A stretch of 64,000 nucleotides of DNA, taken from Cystobacter ferrugineus (GTDB lineage: Bacteria > Myxococcota > Myxococcia > Myxococcales > Myxococcaceae). Location of the stretch: NCBI RefSeq assembly GCF_001887355.1, contig NZ_MPIN01000016.1, positions 208,983 through 272,982 of the forward strand, in the 5' to 3' direction. Below are positions 25,595 through 33,177 of the stretch, piece after piece. The notes beneath the pieces are model-generated. The model saw nothing but the letters and a program-made list of their open reading frames with translations, was not told the DNA's origin and searched no databases. The position numbers were made by a program, and so were the translations under genes. How positions within the stretch are numbered: the first letter of the stretch is position 1; every line of letters begins with the position of its first letter.

Positions 25595-26448
25595 GGGTGG
25601 GCTTCCTGGTTTGTGGGGACGAGGTGAGGGAGGAGGCGCCGGGCGGCCTCGGCGACCGTGAGGGGCGGGGCCTCCCCTGACTCGGGAAGGAAGGGCGCGA
25701 GCTGGGTCCACAACTCGGCGACGGCCGGTGCGCGCAGGTGCGCCCGTGCCAGCAGCGCCGCGTCCCGGAAGACCTCCGCGGGAGGACCGAAGGCGAGCAG
25801 TCGCCCCTCGCCGAGAATGGCCACCCGGTCGGCGAAGAAGGGCACCTCGTCGGTGGCATGGGTGGAGACGACCAGGGCCACGTCGCGCTCGCGCGCCAGT
25901 CGCCGCAGCAGTCCCGCCGTCTCGCGCTCGCCCACCGGATCCAACCCGGCGGTGGGCTCATCGAGCAGCAGCACCGCCGGATGCATCGCCAGCACGCCCG
26001 CGAGACAGGCCCGCTTCTTCTCCCCGAAGCTGAGCGCCTCGATGGGACGCTCCGCCAGGTGAGTCAGCCCGGTGGCCGCGAGCGCCTCGTCCACCCGGGC
26101 CCGCACCGCGTCCGGGGCGAGTCCCTGATGCATCGGCCCGATGGCCACGTCCTCCCCAACCGTGGTGCCGAACAACTGGTCATCCGGATTCTGGAAGGCG
26201 AGCGCCAGGCCCGCCTCGGTCCGGGCCACCGCCCCGCGCGGAGCCACCTGTCCGCGCAGCCACACCTTGCCGGCACGCTCCAGCACCAGCCCCGCGATGC
26301 CGCGCAGCAGCGTCGTCTTGCCGCACCCGTTGGCGCCGAGCAGCGCGACCACCTCTCCCGGACGCACCTCGAGGGAGAGGCCGGAGAGGATGGCGGGGCC
26401 ACCGGGGTTTCCCACCGCGAGCGCCTCGAGTGCGAGCGCCGCCTTCAC
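25591..26448 (-). CDS. cbiO: cobalt ECF transporter ATPase
   Basis: 285 residues from a GTG at 26448 overlapping the cbiQ stop. It is the ATP-hydrolysing subunit of the cobalt energy-coupling-factor transporter. All ABC motifs are present: Walker A GANGCGKTTLLRG, Q-loop ALAFQNPDDQLFGTTVGEDVA, signature LSFGEKKRACLAGVLA, Walker B VLLLDEPTAGLD and the switch STHATDE. The signature LSFGEKKR is typical of CbiO. A C-terminal extension of about 60 residues follows the ATPase core. Confidence 0.95.
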   Translation of the reverse strand: MKAALALEALAVGNPGGPAILSGLSLEVRPGEVVALLGANGCGKTTLLRGIAGLVLERAGKVWLRGQVAPRGAVARTEAGLALAFQNPDDQLFGTTVGEDVAIGPMHQGLAPDAVRARVDEALAATGLTHLAERPIEALSFGEKKRACLAGVLAMHPAVLLLDEPTAGLDPVGERETAGLLRRLARERDVALVVSTHATDEVPFFADRVAILGEGRLLAFGPPAEVFRDAALLARAHLRAPAVAELWTQLAPFLPESGEAPPLTVAEAARRLLPHLVPTNQEAHP

Positions 26449-27077
26449 GACTGATCTCCCGAGGGTGGGAGGTGGGCCCCGCGGCAGCCACGAGCGGCCA
26501 TCGCCTCGGCGGTGGCGTGGGCCTGATCGAACGCGCGGACCAGGGTGAGCCCTCCGAGCGCCCCGAGCGAATGCACGCCGCGGCGCACGCCCCGGTAGCC
26601 GAGGCGGAGGATCTGGGCCTCGCGCGCGGTGTGGGCCGCCCGCTCGAGGACCGTGGCGTAGCGCACCGCGAGCGCGATCACCTCGGCGAGCGGGGCCGGC
26701 ACCCGCCAGGCTCGCAGCGCGCCCACCAGCGCCCAGGGAGGCGTGAGCGCGATGAGGAGGCCAAAGACGGTGGCCCCCGCGGCGACCCGTGTCCCCAGCA
26801 CCAGTCCGAGTCTCCAGGCTCCACTCGCCTCCGGCCGCAGCAGCCCGTGCAGGGCCCAGAGCGCCAGACCCGAGAAGAGGGCCACCCCGAGGCGGCGGAG
26901 CAACACCCCTGCCCGCTCGCCCACCACGAGGGAGGCGAGGAGGGCCAGCACCGCCACCGCCGAGGCGGTGTACGGGGCGGGCCCGGCGAGCGCCACCAGG
27001 AGAGCGAACAGCGCGCCTCCCAGCTTGAGGCGGGCATCGAGCCCGACCATCCGCTCGCGCAGGGCCGCGCGGCTCAC
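26445..27077 (-). CDS. cbiQ: cobalt ECF transporter transmembrane protein
   Basis: 210 residues from a GTG at 27077 overlapping the preceding stop. Several hydrophobic helices occupy the first two thirds. The coupling helices carry the family motifs around ERAAHTAREAQILRLGYRG and HATAEAMAARGCRG. These contact CbiO. The N-terminal VGLDARLKL is the usual CbiQ start region. The order cbiM-cbiN-cbiQ-cbiO is the standard one. Confidence 0.93.
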   Translation of the reverse strand: MSRAALRERMVGLDARLKLGGALFALLVALAGPAPYTASAVAVLALLASLVVGERAGVLLRRLGVALFSGLALWALHGLLRPEASGAWRLGLVLGTRVAAGATVFGLLIALTPPWALVGALRAWRVPAPLAEVIALAVRYATVLERAAHTAREAQILRLGYRGVRRGVHSLGALGGLTLVRAFDQAHATAEAMAARGCRGAHLPPSGDQS

Positions 27078-27292
27078 GCCCGCTCTCCCGTCTCGACGAA
27101 CAGGGAGCGGTAGAGATAGCCGAGGAAGAATCCCCCCACGAGCCCGGCACACAGGAAGGCGAAGAGGAGGACATCCCCTTCCAGGGGAATCAGTGGCGGG
27201 TGCGGAGCGCGTCCCGCGGCCTCGGCGAACGGGAGCACGACGTGCTCGTCGACACCCGGCCAGCCCGAGGCCTCGGCGAAGAGCGGCTTCAT
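27074..27292 (-). CDS. small membrane component of the cobalt transporter (CbiN-like/PDGLE-like)
   Basis: 72 residues. The ATG at 27292 overlaps the cbiM stop and its stop overlaps the cbiQ GTG. An N-terminal extracytoplasmic part (SGWPGVDEHVVLPFAEAAG) is followed by one hydrophobic helix, LLFAFLCAGLVGGFFLGYLYR. In cobalt and nickel ECF systems the small protein beside CbiM is CbiN or a PDGLE-domain protein that helps metal capture. Similarity to CbiN is positional and topological; I do not see its full signature, so no symbol is given. Confidence 0.75.
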   Translation of the reverse strand: MKPLFAEASGWPGVDEHVVLPFAEAAGRAPHPPLIPLEGDVLLFAFLCAGLVGGFFLGYLYRSLFVETGERA

Positions 27293-28101
27293 GGCGTGGC
27301 GGGTGCGGCGGGAAGCGCGTGGAACTTCAGGAGGGCGGGCCGGCGGCGGGAGATGAAGACGACGGCGCCGGCGGTGAAAGCGCCCTCGAGCAACCCGAGC
27401 GGAAGCTGGGTGGGGAGGAAGGAGAGCAGCAGGGTTCCCAGCGTGGAGCCCAGCGGCTGGGCGCCGTGCAACGCCGAGGCCAGCTCGAAGGACGTCATGG
27501 CGTAGGTGGCCCAGTCGGACAACATGCCCGCGGCGAAGGCCGCCACTCCGAGCGAGGCGCGCACCGAGCGCAGTGCGTGGAAGACGCCGTAGCCGACGAA
27601 GCCGCCCACCACGCCCATGGACCAGATGTCGGCGCCCAGGGTGGTGAGCCCTCCGTGGGCGAGGAAGAGCGCTTGCAGCAACAGCGCCACGAACGTCACC
27701 AGCACGGTCATCACCGGGCCGATGAGCACGGCGGCGAGCCCCGTGCCACACGGGTGCGAGCAGGTGCCGATGATGGGAACCGGCACGGGCATGCAGGAGA
27801 CGACGAAGACCGCGGCGGCGAGCATCGCCACGAAGGGCGAGTAGAGCGGGCTTTGCGCCATGCGTTGTCGCAACCGCGTGACGCCCAGCGCGAGCAGCGG
27901 CAGCACGGAGAGGGTCCAGCCCGCGGCCCACCCGAAGGGAAGGAGGCCTTCCGCCAGGTGCATGGCATGCGCGGGATGAGGCAGCAGCAACACGACGAGC
28001 GCCGCGAGCCCCGCGCTGGGGGAGAGGGGTGCTGACTGAAGGCAGGCCTGGAGGCAATGCCGGAGGACGGCACCGCACCCACGCCCGGAGAAACCCGGCA
28101 T
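27289..28101 (-). CDS. cbiM: cobalt ECF transporter substrate-binding membrane protein
   Basis: 270 residues from an ATG at 28101, the first gene after the riboswitch. A hydrophobic leader (residues 1-46, ending PHPAHA) looks like a signal peptide. Cleavage there would expose MHLAEGLLP, the metal-binding N-terminus of CbiM proteins, where the second-position histidine helps hold Co2+. The rest is a multi-span membrane protein with PIIGTCSHPCGTGLAAVLIGP, FLAHGGLTTLGAD and LPTQLPLGLLEGAF, all typical of CbiM. Confidence 0.94.
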   Translation of the reverse strand: MPGFSGRGCGAVLRHCLQACLQSAPLSPSAGLAALVVLLLPHPAHAMHLAEGLLPFGWAAGWTLSVLPLLALGVTRLRQRMAQSPLYSPFVAMLAAAVFVVSCMPVPVPIIGTCSHPCGTGLAAVLIGPVMTVLVTFVALLLQALFLAHGGLTTLGADIWSMGVVGGFVGYGVFHALRSVRASLGVAAFAAGMLSDWATYAMTSFELASALHGAQPLGSTLGTLLLSFLPTQLPLGLLEGAFTAGAVVFISRRRPALLKFHALPAAPATP

Positions 28102-28129
28102 GGCAACCTCGCTCTCAGTCCACGGAGAG

Positions 28130-28335
28130 ATGGGGTCGAACAGCCCTGGGTAGGTCTCCTGGCTCGTGGATTCAGAGCGCCTGACGGCGTTCAGCGCCAC
28201 CTCCACCTTCCCCGACGCCGAGGCATCGAGTGGTGACTTCGGAGGTAGCTCCCCACTTACAGTGGCGGGACCGCGCCGGACTCACACCGGCTTCCCTGTT
28301 ATGCCCGAGATGGCGGGCACCCCTGGCTATGGATT
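28130..28335 (-). promoter_or_regulatory. cobalamin riboswitch
   Basis: Read on the minus strand, the leader of cbiM contains the conserved adenosylcobalamin riboswitch core. The stretch at 28251-28295 includes GCCGGTGTGAGTCCGGC and GCCACTGTAAGTGG. The B12 box AGCCAGGAGACCT is at 28152-28164, about 50 nt before the cbiM start. Order and spacing match the class-I aptamer. High cobalamin should shut down the whole operon. Outer boundaries are approximate; the expression platform is not resolved. Confidence 0.95.
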
Positions 28336-28349
28336 GAATTGTCGGGGGC

Positions 28350-28379
28350 CAAGTACCGGAGGCGGCGCGCCTCTGTCAA
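28350..28379 (-). promoter_or_regulatory. sigma70-type promoter of the cobalamin operon
   Basis: TTGACA (28374-28379) and TACTTG (28350-28355) are separated by 18 nt, about 16 bp after the bluB stop and just ahead of the riboswitch. The spacer contains a perfect inverted repeat GAGGCG-CGC-CGCCTC, which could be an operator. The call is by pattern only. Confidence 0.55.
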
Positions 28380-28395
28380 CGGAATGCGCGCTCTC

Positions 28396-29049
28396 CTACC
28401 CCTCGGCACTTCGCCACCGGTTCTCCCAGATCAGCTCTTCCAGCGTCCGGCGCGAGTCCCAACCTTCCAGTTCCAACATCGGCCGCTCATAGAAGGCATC
28501 GACATGGCCCAGGCACAGGATGGCGATGGGTTCACTGCCTCGCGGTGCTCCCAACAACTCCGCCAGCCGGGTGGGCTCGAAGAGTGACACCCAGCCCATG
28601 CCAATGCCCTCGGCCCTCGCGGCGAGCCAGAGGTTCTGGATGGCGCAGCTCGCGGAGGCGAGGTCCATGTTCGGCAGGGTGCGTCTGCCAAACACGTAGC
28701 GCTCGCGTTGATCCATCAGCGCCACGACCCAGAGCTCGGGACATTCCTTGATGCCCTCGACCTTGAGGCGCATGAACTCCTCGCCCCGCGGGCCCAGCGC
28801 CTCGGCGGTCCGCGCGCGCTCCTGCTCGACCAGCTCGGCGATGTCACCGCGCAGCCGCGCATCCGTGATGCGAATGAAACGCCACGGCTGCATGAAGCCG
28901 ACGCTCGGCCCGAGGTGCGCCGCGTGGAGCAGCCGCGACATCACCTCCGGCTCGATGGGCTCGGGCCGGAAGTGGCGCATGTCCCGGCGCTCGCTGATCG
29001 CACGGTAGACGGCTTCACGCTCCGCGGGAGAAAAGCGGTGTTTCGTCAT
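28396..29049 (-). CDS. bluB: 5,6-dimethylbenzimidazole synthase
   Basis: 217 residues from an ATG at 29049. BluB is an oxygen-dependent flavin-destructase of the nitroreductase fold that converts reduced FMN to 5,6-dimethylbenzimidazole, the lower ligand used by CobT. Motifs are AISERRDMRHFRPEPI at the N-terminus, LLHAAHLGPSVGFMQPWRF, GRRTLPNMDLASASCAIQNLWLAAR, and GIGMGWVSLFEP near the end. The NMDLASASCAIQNLWL stretch is typical of BluB rather than ordinary nitroreductases. It is transcribed toward the operon promoter but separated from cbiM by the riboswitch. No riboswitch of its own was found upstream. Confidence 0.93.
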   Translation of the reverse strand: MTKHRFSPAEREAVYRAISERRDMRHFRPEPIEPEVMSRLLHAAHLGPSVGFMQPWRFIRITDARLRGDIAELVEQERARTAEALGPRGEEFMRLKVEGIKECPELWVVALMDQRERYVFGRRTLPNMDLASASCAIQNLWLAARAEGIGMGWVSLFEPTRLAELLGAPRGSEPIAILCLGHVDAFYERPMLELEGWDSRRTLEELIWENRWRSAEG

Positions 29050-29104
29050 GGATCTCGAGCCCCTGGCAAGCCCTCGCTCGGGGGGCTCCATACCACCGCT
29101 CGGA

Positions 29105-29728
29105 TCAGCCGAACGTCATGTTCATCAACTTCACGACGGGCTCCTCCCCGTGGAAGTCGATGATGTTCACCGCCGAGTACCCCTGCTCCAGCCGGAACAG
29201 GTGGGCATCCGGCAGGCCCAGCGCCTCGGCCAGTAGCGTCCGGTTCACGCCACCGTGCGAGACCAGCACGAAGGTCTCACCCACGTGCCGCGTGCGCAGC
29301 GCCCGGCCCGCCGACAGCACCCGCTCGCGCATCTCCGGGTAGCTCTCTCCTTCCGGGAAGCGCACCCGCGTGGGATGCGCCATCCACTCCACGAACACCT
29401 CGGGGTAGCGCTTCTCCACCTCCTCATAGGTGAGGCCCTCGAGCAGACCGAAGTCGAGTTCCTGGAACGCCGCCTCCGTGTCCAGCTCCATCCCCTTGAG
29501 CTGCACCAGCGGGGCCGCGCTCTCCACCGCGCGCCGGAGCGGGCTCGCGTAGACGCGTGACAGGGGGGCCTCTGCCAGGAACCGCGCGGCGTGCTCGGCC
29601 TGCAACCGGCCCGAGGAGGACAGCCCCACGTCCAGCCGCCCGTAGCACCGGCCTCGCGCCTCCGCTACTGGCTGCCCGTGCCGCACCAGCACCATGCGCG
29701 TCACGCCCTTCGCGAGTCGCCAGTCCAT
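29105..29728 (-). CDS. cobC: histidine phosphatase, probable alpha-ribazole phosphatase
   Basis: 207 residues from an ATG at 29728. The family motif LVRHGQP holds the catalytic histidine. The set is completed by YGRLDVGLSSSGRLQAE, YASPLRRAVESA, ELDFGLLEGLTYEEV, the second acid region with FPEGESYPEM, and the second histidine in LVSHGGVNRTLLAEALG. This pattern fits CobC-type alpha-ribazole-5'-phosphate phosphatases. The position 55 bp before bluB supports nucleotide-loop assembly. A phosphoglycerate-mutase-like enzyme of another specificity remains possible. Confidence 0.85.
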   Translation of the reverse strand: MDWRLAKGVTRMVLVRHGQPVAEARGRCYGRLDVGLSSSGRLQAEHAARFLAEAPLSRVYASPLRRAVESAAPLVQLKGMELDTEAAFQELDFGLLEGLTYEEVEKRYPEVFVEWMAHPTRVRFPEGESYPEMRERVLSAGRALRTRHVGETFVLVSHGGVNRTLLAEALGLPDAHLFRLEQGYSAVNIIDFHGEEPVVKLMNMTFG

Positions 29729-29819
29729 TGCCTTACCCCTCCACCCGGGCCACACCACGTTCGCACCCACGCGCGATGCCGTCATCCTCGACGTGCAGCG
29801 GGGGCCCGGAAACACGAAC

Positions 29820-29849
29820 GCCCGGAAGCCCCACAGGGGGCCACCGGGC
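29820..29849 (-). terminator. hairpin terminator after the phasin-like gene
   Basis: GCCCGG-T-GGCCCC and GGGGCT-T-CCGGGC form a long stem (one G-T pair and a symmetric mismatch) around a 4-nt loop, 32 nt after the phasin-like stop. It has no strong T-run. It separates that gene from cobC downstream. Confidence 0.6.
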
Positions 29850-29880
29850 GGCTTCGTCTTCAACGGGAAGCAGTCCAACC

Positions 29881-30774
29881 TCACGCCTTGGGCGTCTCCT
29901 GCGGCTTCGGCTCCACCGGCTTCGCGGGCGACACGAGCGAATCCAGCCGGCTCGTCAGCCGATCCAGCTCGCGGTTGATCGCGCTCACCTGGGACTGGCT
30001 CGCCACCCCGCCCACCACCTGGATCATCTGGCTGCGCAGCCCGGTCAGGCGCTGACGCACCTCACCGCCCACCCAGCTCGCCTGCTTCTCCAGCTTCTGC
30101 ACGGTGGGGTTGGCGCGCAGATCGTTCACGTTCAGCATCCCCAGCACCTCGCGGCGCGACTCCCGGCCGATCGTCGCCAGCGTATGCAGCGCCTTCTGGG
30201 CATCCGCCTCGATCTGCCCGAGCTGCTTCTGGGCCTGCTCCAGGCGCACCTTCACGAAGGTCGCCACCTGGCCCGCGGCCTCGGTCACCGCCGTCTCCGC
30301 CTTGGCCGCCTCGGCCTTGGCCGCCTCGGCCGCCTTGCCCGCGACCGCCTCCGCCTTGCCCGCCGCCTCGGCCACCGTCTCGGCCGCCTTCTGCGCCACG
30401 GCCTCCACCTTCTCCGCCGCCTTCTGCGCCACGGCCTCCACCTTCTCCGCCGCCATCTGCGTCACGGCCTCCGCCTTCTCGATGGCCTTCTGCGCCGCGG
30501 CCTCCACCCGGCCCGAGGCCGCCTGCGCCGCGTTCTCCGCCTTCGCCGCGGCCGTCTGCGCCGCGCTCTCCGCCACCTCGGCCGCCGTCTGCGTCGCGGC
30601 CTCCGCCGCCACGGCGACCTCACTCACCGTCTGGGCCGCCTCACTCGCCGTCTCGGCCACCGTCTGCGCCGCGGCCTCCACCTTCTCTTCCCCGGCCTTC
30701 ACTGCCTGTGCGGACTCGTCCGCCTGGTGGGAGTTCGACTGATGGGATTTCGAGTGCTTGTGGTGCTTCGCCAT
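29881..30774 (-). CDS. phasin-like alanine-rich coiled-coil protein
   Basis: 297 residues from an ATG at 30774 with GGAGG about 10 nt upstream. The N-terminus is His/Ser/Lys rich (MAKHHKHSKSHQSNSHQ). Residues about 30-180 are long amphipathic helix with near-repeats such as VEAVAQKAAEK and AAQTVAE, composed mostly of Ala, Glu, Lys and Val. The C-terminal third (KVRLEQAQKQLGQIEADAQKALHTL, ..LTGLRSQMIQVVGG) resembles phasins, which coat polyhydroxyalkanoate granules. Other options are a chromatin-like or apolipoprotein-like protein. No PHA synthase is nearby, so the function is inferred from composition. Confidence 0.65.
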   Translation of the reverse strand: MAKHHKHSKSHQSNSHQADESAQAVKAGEEKVEAAAQTVAETASEAAQTVSEVAVAAEAATQTAAEVAESAAQTAAAKAENAAQAASGRVEAAAQKAIEKAEAVTQMAAEKVEAVAQKAAEKVEAVAQKAAETVAEAAGKAEAVAGKAAEAAKAEAAKAETAVTEAAGQVATFVKVRLEQAQKQLGQIEADAQKALHTLATIGRESRREVLGMLNVNDLRANPTVQKLEKQASWVGGEVRQRLTGLRSQMIQVVGGVASQSQVSAINRELDRLTSRLDSLVSPAKPVEPKPQETPKA

Positions 30775-30808
30775 GTGTTTGAAACCTCCGCGGGGGTAAG
30801 TTCCCCAA

Positions 30809-30837
30809 GAGCTAACGCGTCGCGTCAGGTCAGTCAA
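30809..30837 (-). promoter_or_regulatory. promoter of the phasin-like gene
   Basis: TTGACT (30832-30837) and TAGCTC (30809-30814) are spaced by exactly 17 nt, 35 bp upstream of the phasin-like ATG. The call is by pattern only. Confidence 0.45.
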
Positions 30838-30939
30838 CCCCCATGACGCGGCAAGACGAAAATCAGGTGGGTTCCGACTCCGGCCGGTCGGCGTGCTAGC
30901 TCTGGTGCCTCCTCTCCCACCCCTCCGGAGACCCCATCC

Positions 30940-33159
30940 ATGCGTCAGCTCTTCCTCACCGGCGCGGGCATCCTGGTGCTCGCCTCCGCCGCCTGCAAGA
31001 CGACATCCCACGAGGGGCGTGGGGCCGCACCCACCGTCCCCGCAACCCCCCCATCGACCGCCATGTCTCCTTCCCCGGAAACGACGTCGTCCCAGACGAA
31101 CCCGCTGTTGGATCACTGGTCCGGCCCCTATGGAGGCGTGCCGGCCTTCGATCGCATCCGCATCGAGCACTTCCGGCCCGCGCTCGAGACCTCGATGAAC
31201 GAGTACCGCCGGGAGATCTCCGACCTGGCGAACGATCCGGCGGCGCCGACCTTCGAGAACACGATCGCCGCGTTCGAGCGGCTCGGGCAGCGCTTCGAGG
31301 AGGTGAGCACGCTCTATGGTATCTGGAGCTCGTCGCTCAATGGGCCGGAGTTCCAGCGCATCGAGCGGGAGATGGCGCCCCGGCTCGCGGCCCTCTCCGA
31401 CGAGGTCATCCAGAACGAGCGGCTGTTCCAGCGCATCGCGGCCATCTACGAGTCGCCCGACAAGGCGAAGCTGACGCCCGAGCAGCAGCGCCTGGTGTGG
31501 CACCACTACACGCGCTTCGTGCGCTCGGGGGCCCGGCTCGACGCGGAGAAGAAGAAGCGGCTGTCGGAGCTCAACCAGCGCCTCGCGTCGCTCTACACGA
31601 ACTTCGGGCAGAACGTGCTGGCCGACGAGGAGGGCTACGCCGTGGTGCTCGAGTCGGAGGCCGATCTCGACGGCCTGCCCGACTCGGTGCGCGCGGGCGC
31701 GGCGGCGGCGGCCGCGGCGCGGGGGCTCGCGGGCAAGTGGGCCATCACCAACACGCGCTCGTCCATGGAGCCCTTCCTGACGTACTCGCGCCGAAGGGAT
31801 CTGCGCGAGAAGGTCTGGCGCAACTACGTCAACCGGGGCGACAACGGGGACACGCACGACAACAACGCGATCATCTCCGAGATCCTCCAGTTGCGCGCCG
31901 AGCGGGCCCAGCTCCTGGGCTACGCCACGCATGCCCACTGGCGGTTGGAGAACACCATGGCCCGCACGCCCGAGCGCGCCATGTCGCTGATGGAGGCCGT
32001 CTGGAAGCCCGCCGTCGCGCGCGTGCGCCAGGAGGTCGCCGACATGCAGGCGCTCGCCACGAAGGAGGGTGACAAGATCACCATCGAGCCCTGGGACTAC
32101 CGCTACTACGCCGAGAAGGTCCGCAAGGCGAAGTACGACCTGGACCAGAACGAGGTGAAGCCCTACCTCCAGTTGGAGAAGCTGCGCGAGGCGATGTTCT
32201 GGGTGGCCGGGGAGCTGTTCGGCTTCACCTTCACCCAGGTGAACGACGTGCCCGTGTACCACCCGGACGTGCGCGTCTGGGAGGTGAAGGACAAGGCCCA
32301 GGGCAAGCACGTGGGCCTGTGGTACTTCGATCCCTATGCCCGGCCGGGAAAGCGCTCCGGGGCGTGGATGAACGCCTATCGCTCGCAGGAGCGCTTCCGG
32401 GGGGAGATCACCACCATCGTCTCCAACAACGCCAACTTCGTGAAGGGCCAGCCGGGCGAGCCCGTCCTCATCAGCTGGAGCGACGCGGAGACGCTGTTCC
32501 ACGAGTTCGGCCACGCGCTGCACGGGCTGAGCTCCGACGTGAACTACCCCTCGCTGTCGGGCACCGCCGTGGTGCGCGACTACGTGGAGTTCCCCTCGCA
32601 GCTGCTCGAGCACTGGCTGGACACGCCCGAGGTGCTCAACACCTACGCCCTGCACAACCAGACGGCAAAGCCCATTCCCTCCGAGCTCGTCGCGAAGATC
32701 GCCAAGGCGGCCACCTTCAACCAGGGCTTCGCCACGGTGGAGTACCTGTCGAGCGCGCTCGTGGACATGAAGCTGCACCTGGCGGGCACGAAGAAGATCG
32801 ATCCGGACGCGTTCGAGCGCGACACGCTCCAGGGGCTCGGGATGCCCAAGGAGATCGTCATGCGCCACCGCACGCCCCAGTTCGGCCACGTCTTCGCGGG
32901 CGACGGCTACTCGGCGGGCTACTACAGCTACCTCTGGTCGGACACGCTCACCGCCGATGCCTTCGAGGCCTTCACCGAGGCCAAGGGCCCCTATGATCGG
33001 GACGTGGCCAGCCGGCTGAAGAAGCACGTCTTCTCGGTGGGCAACACGGTGGACCCGGCCGAGGGCTACCGCTCCTTCCGCGGCAAGGACGCGGGCATCG
33101 ACGCGCTGATGCGCAAGCGCGGCTTCCCCCTGCCGGGAGCACCGAAGAAGAAGAACTGA
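30940..33159 (+). CDS. M3-family zinc oligopeptidase (Dcp-like), lipoprotein
   Basis: 739 residues from an ATG at 30940 with GGAGA upstream. The N-terminus is a lipoprotein signal (LASAAC, lipid Cys about residue 19), then a Pro/Thr/Ser linker of about 40 residues. The rest is a complete thimet-oligopeptidase-type fold, with the zinc motif in ETLFHEFGHALHGL (about residue 525) and the third ligand region DYVEFPSQLLEHWL. Dcp-type enzymes cut small peptides. Anchoring in the envelope fits a predator or scavenger that degrades peptides outside the cytoplasm. The histidine kinase starts 18 bp downstream and may share the transcript. Confidence 0.93.
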   Translation: MRQLFLTGAGILVLASAACKTTSHEGRGAAPTVPATPPSTAMSPSPETTSSQTNPLLDHWSGPYGGVPAFDRIRIEHFRPALETSMNEYRREISDLANDPAAPTFENTIAAFERLGQRFEEVSTLYGIWSSSLNGPEFQRIEREMAPRLAALSDEVIQNERLFQRIAAIYESPDKAKLTPEQQRLVWHHYTRFVRSGARLDAEKKKRLSELNQRLASLYTNFGQNVLADEEGYAVVLESEADLDGLPDSVRAGAAAAAAARGLAGKWAITNTRSSMEPFLTYSRRRDLREKVWRNYVNRGDNGDTHDNNAIISEILQLRAERAQLLGYATHAHWRLENTMARTPERAMSLMEAVWKPAVARVRQEVADMQALATKEGDKITIEPWDYRYYAEKVRKAKYDLDQNEVKPYLQLEKLREAMFWVAGELFGFTFTQVNDVPVYHPDVRVWEVKDKAQGKHVGLWYFDPYARPGKRSGAWMNAYRSQERFRGEITTIVSNNANFVKGQPGEPVLISWSDAETLFHEFGHALHGLSSDVNYPSLSGTAVVRDYVEFPSQLLEHWLDTPEVLNTYALHNQTAKPIPSELVAKIAKAATFNQGFATVEYLSSALVDMKLHLAGTKKIDPDAFERDTLQGLGMPKEIVMRHRTPQFGHVFAGDGYSAGYYSYLWSDTLTADAFEAFTEAKGPYDRDVASRLKKHVFSVGNTVDPAEGYRSFRGKDAGIDALMRKRGFPLPGAPKKKN

Positions 33160-33177
33160 GGCTCGCTCCTCCCCCGC

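Noticed and set aside
24068-25627. Plus-strand frame opposite cbiX and DUF3209-like genes
   Set aside because: Antisense to genes with clear family motifs; composition is typical of a shadow.
29881-33027. Minus-strand frame of over 1000 residues spanning the M3 peptidase
   Set aside because: Only the last 297 residues (phasin-like) have coding character and their own start; the rest is antisense to the peptidase.
30940-33159. Signal for a second lipoprotein start further inside the M3 gene
   Set aside because: The first ATG already gives a complete lipoprotein signal with a good ribosome site.
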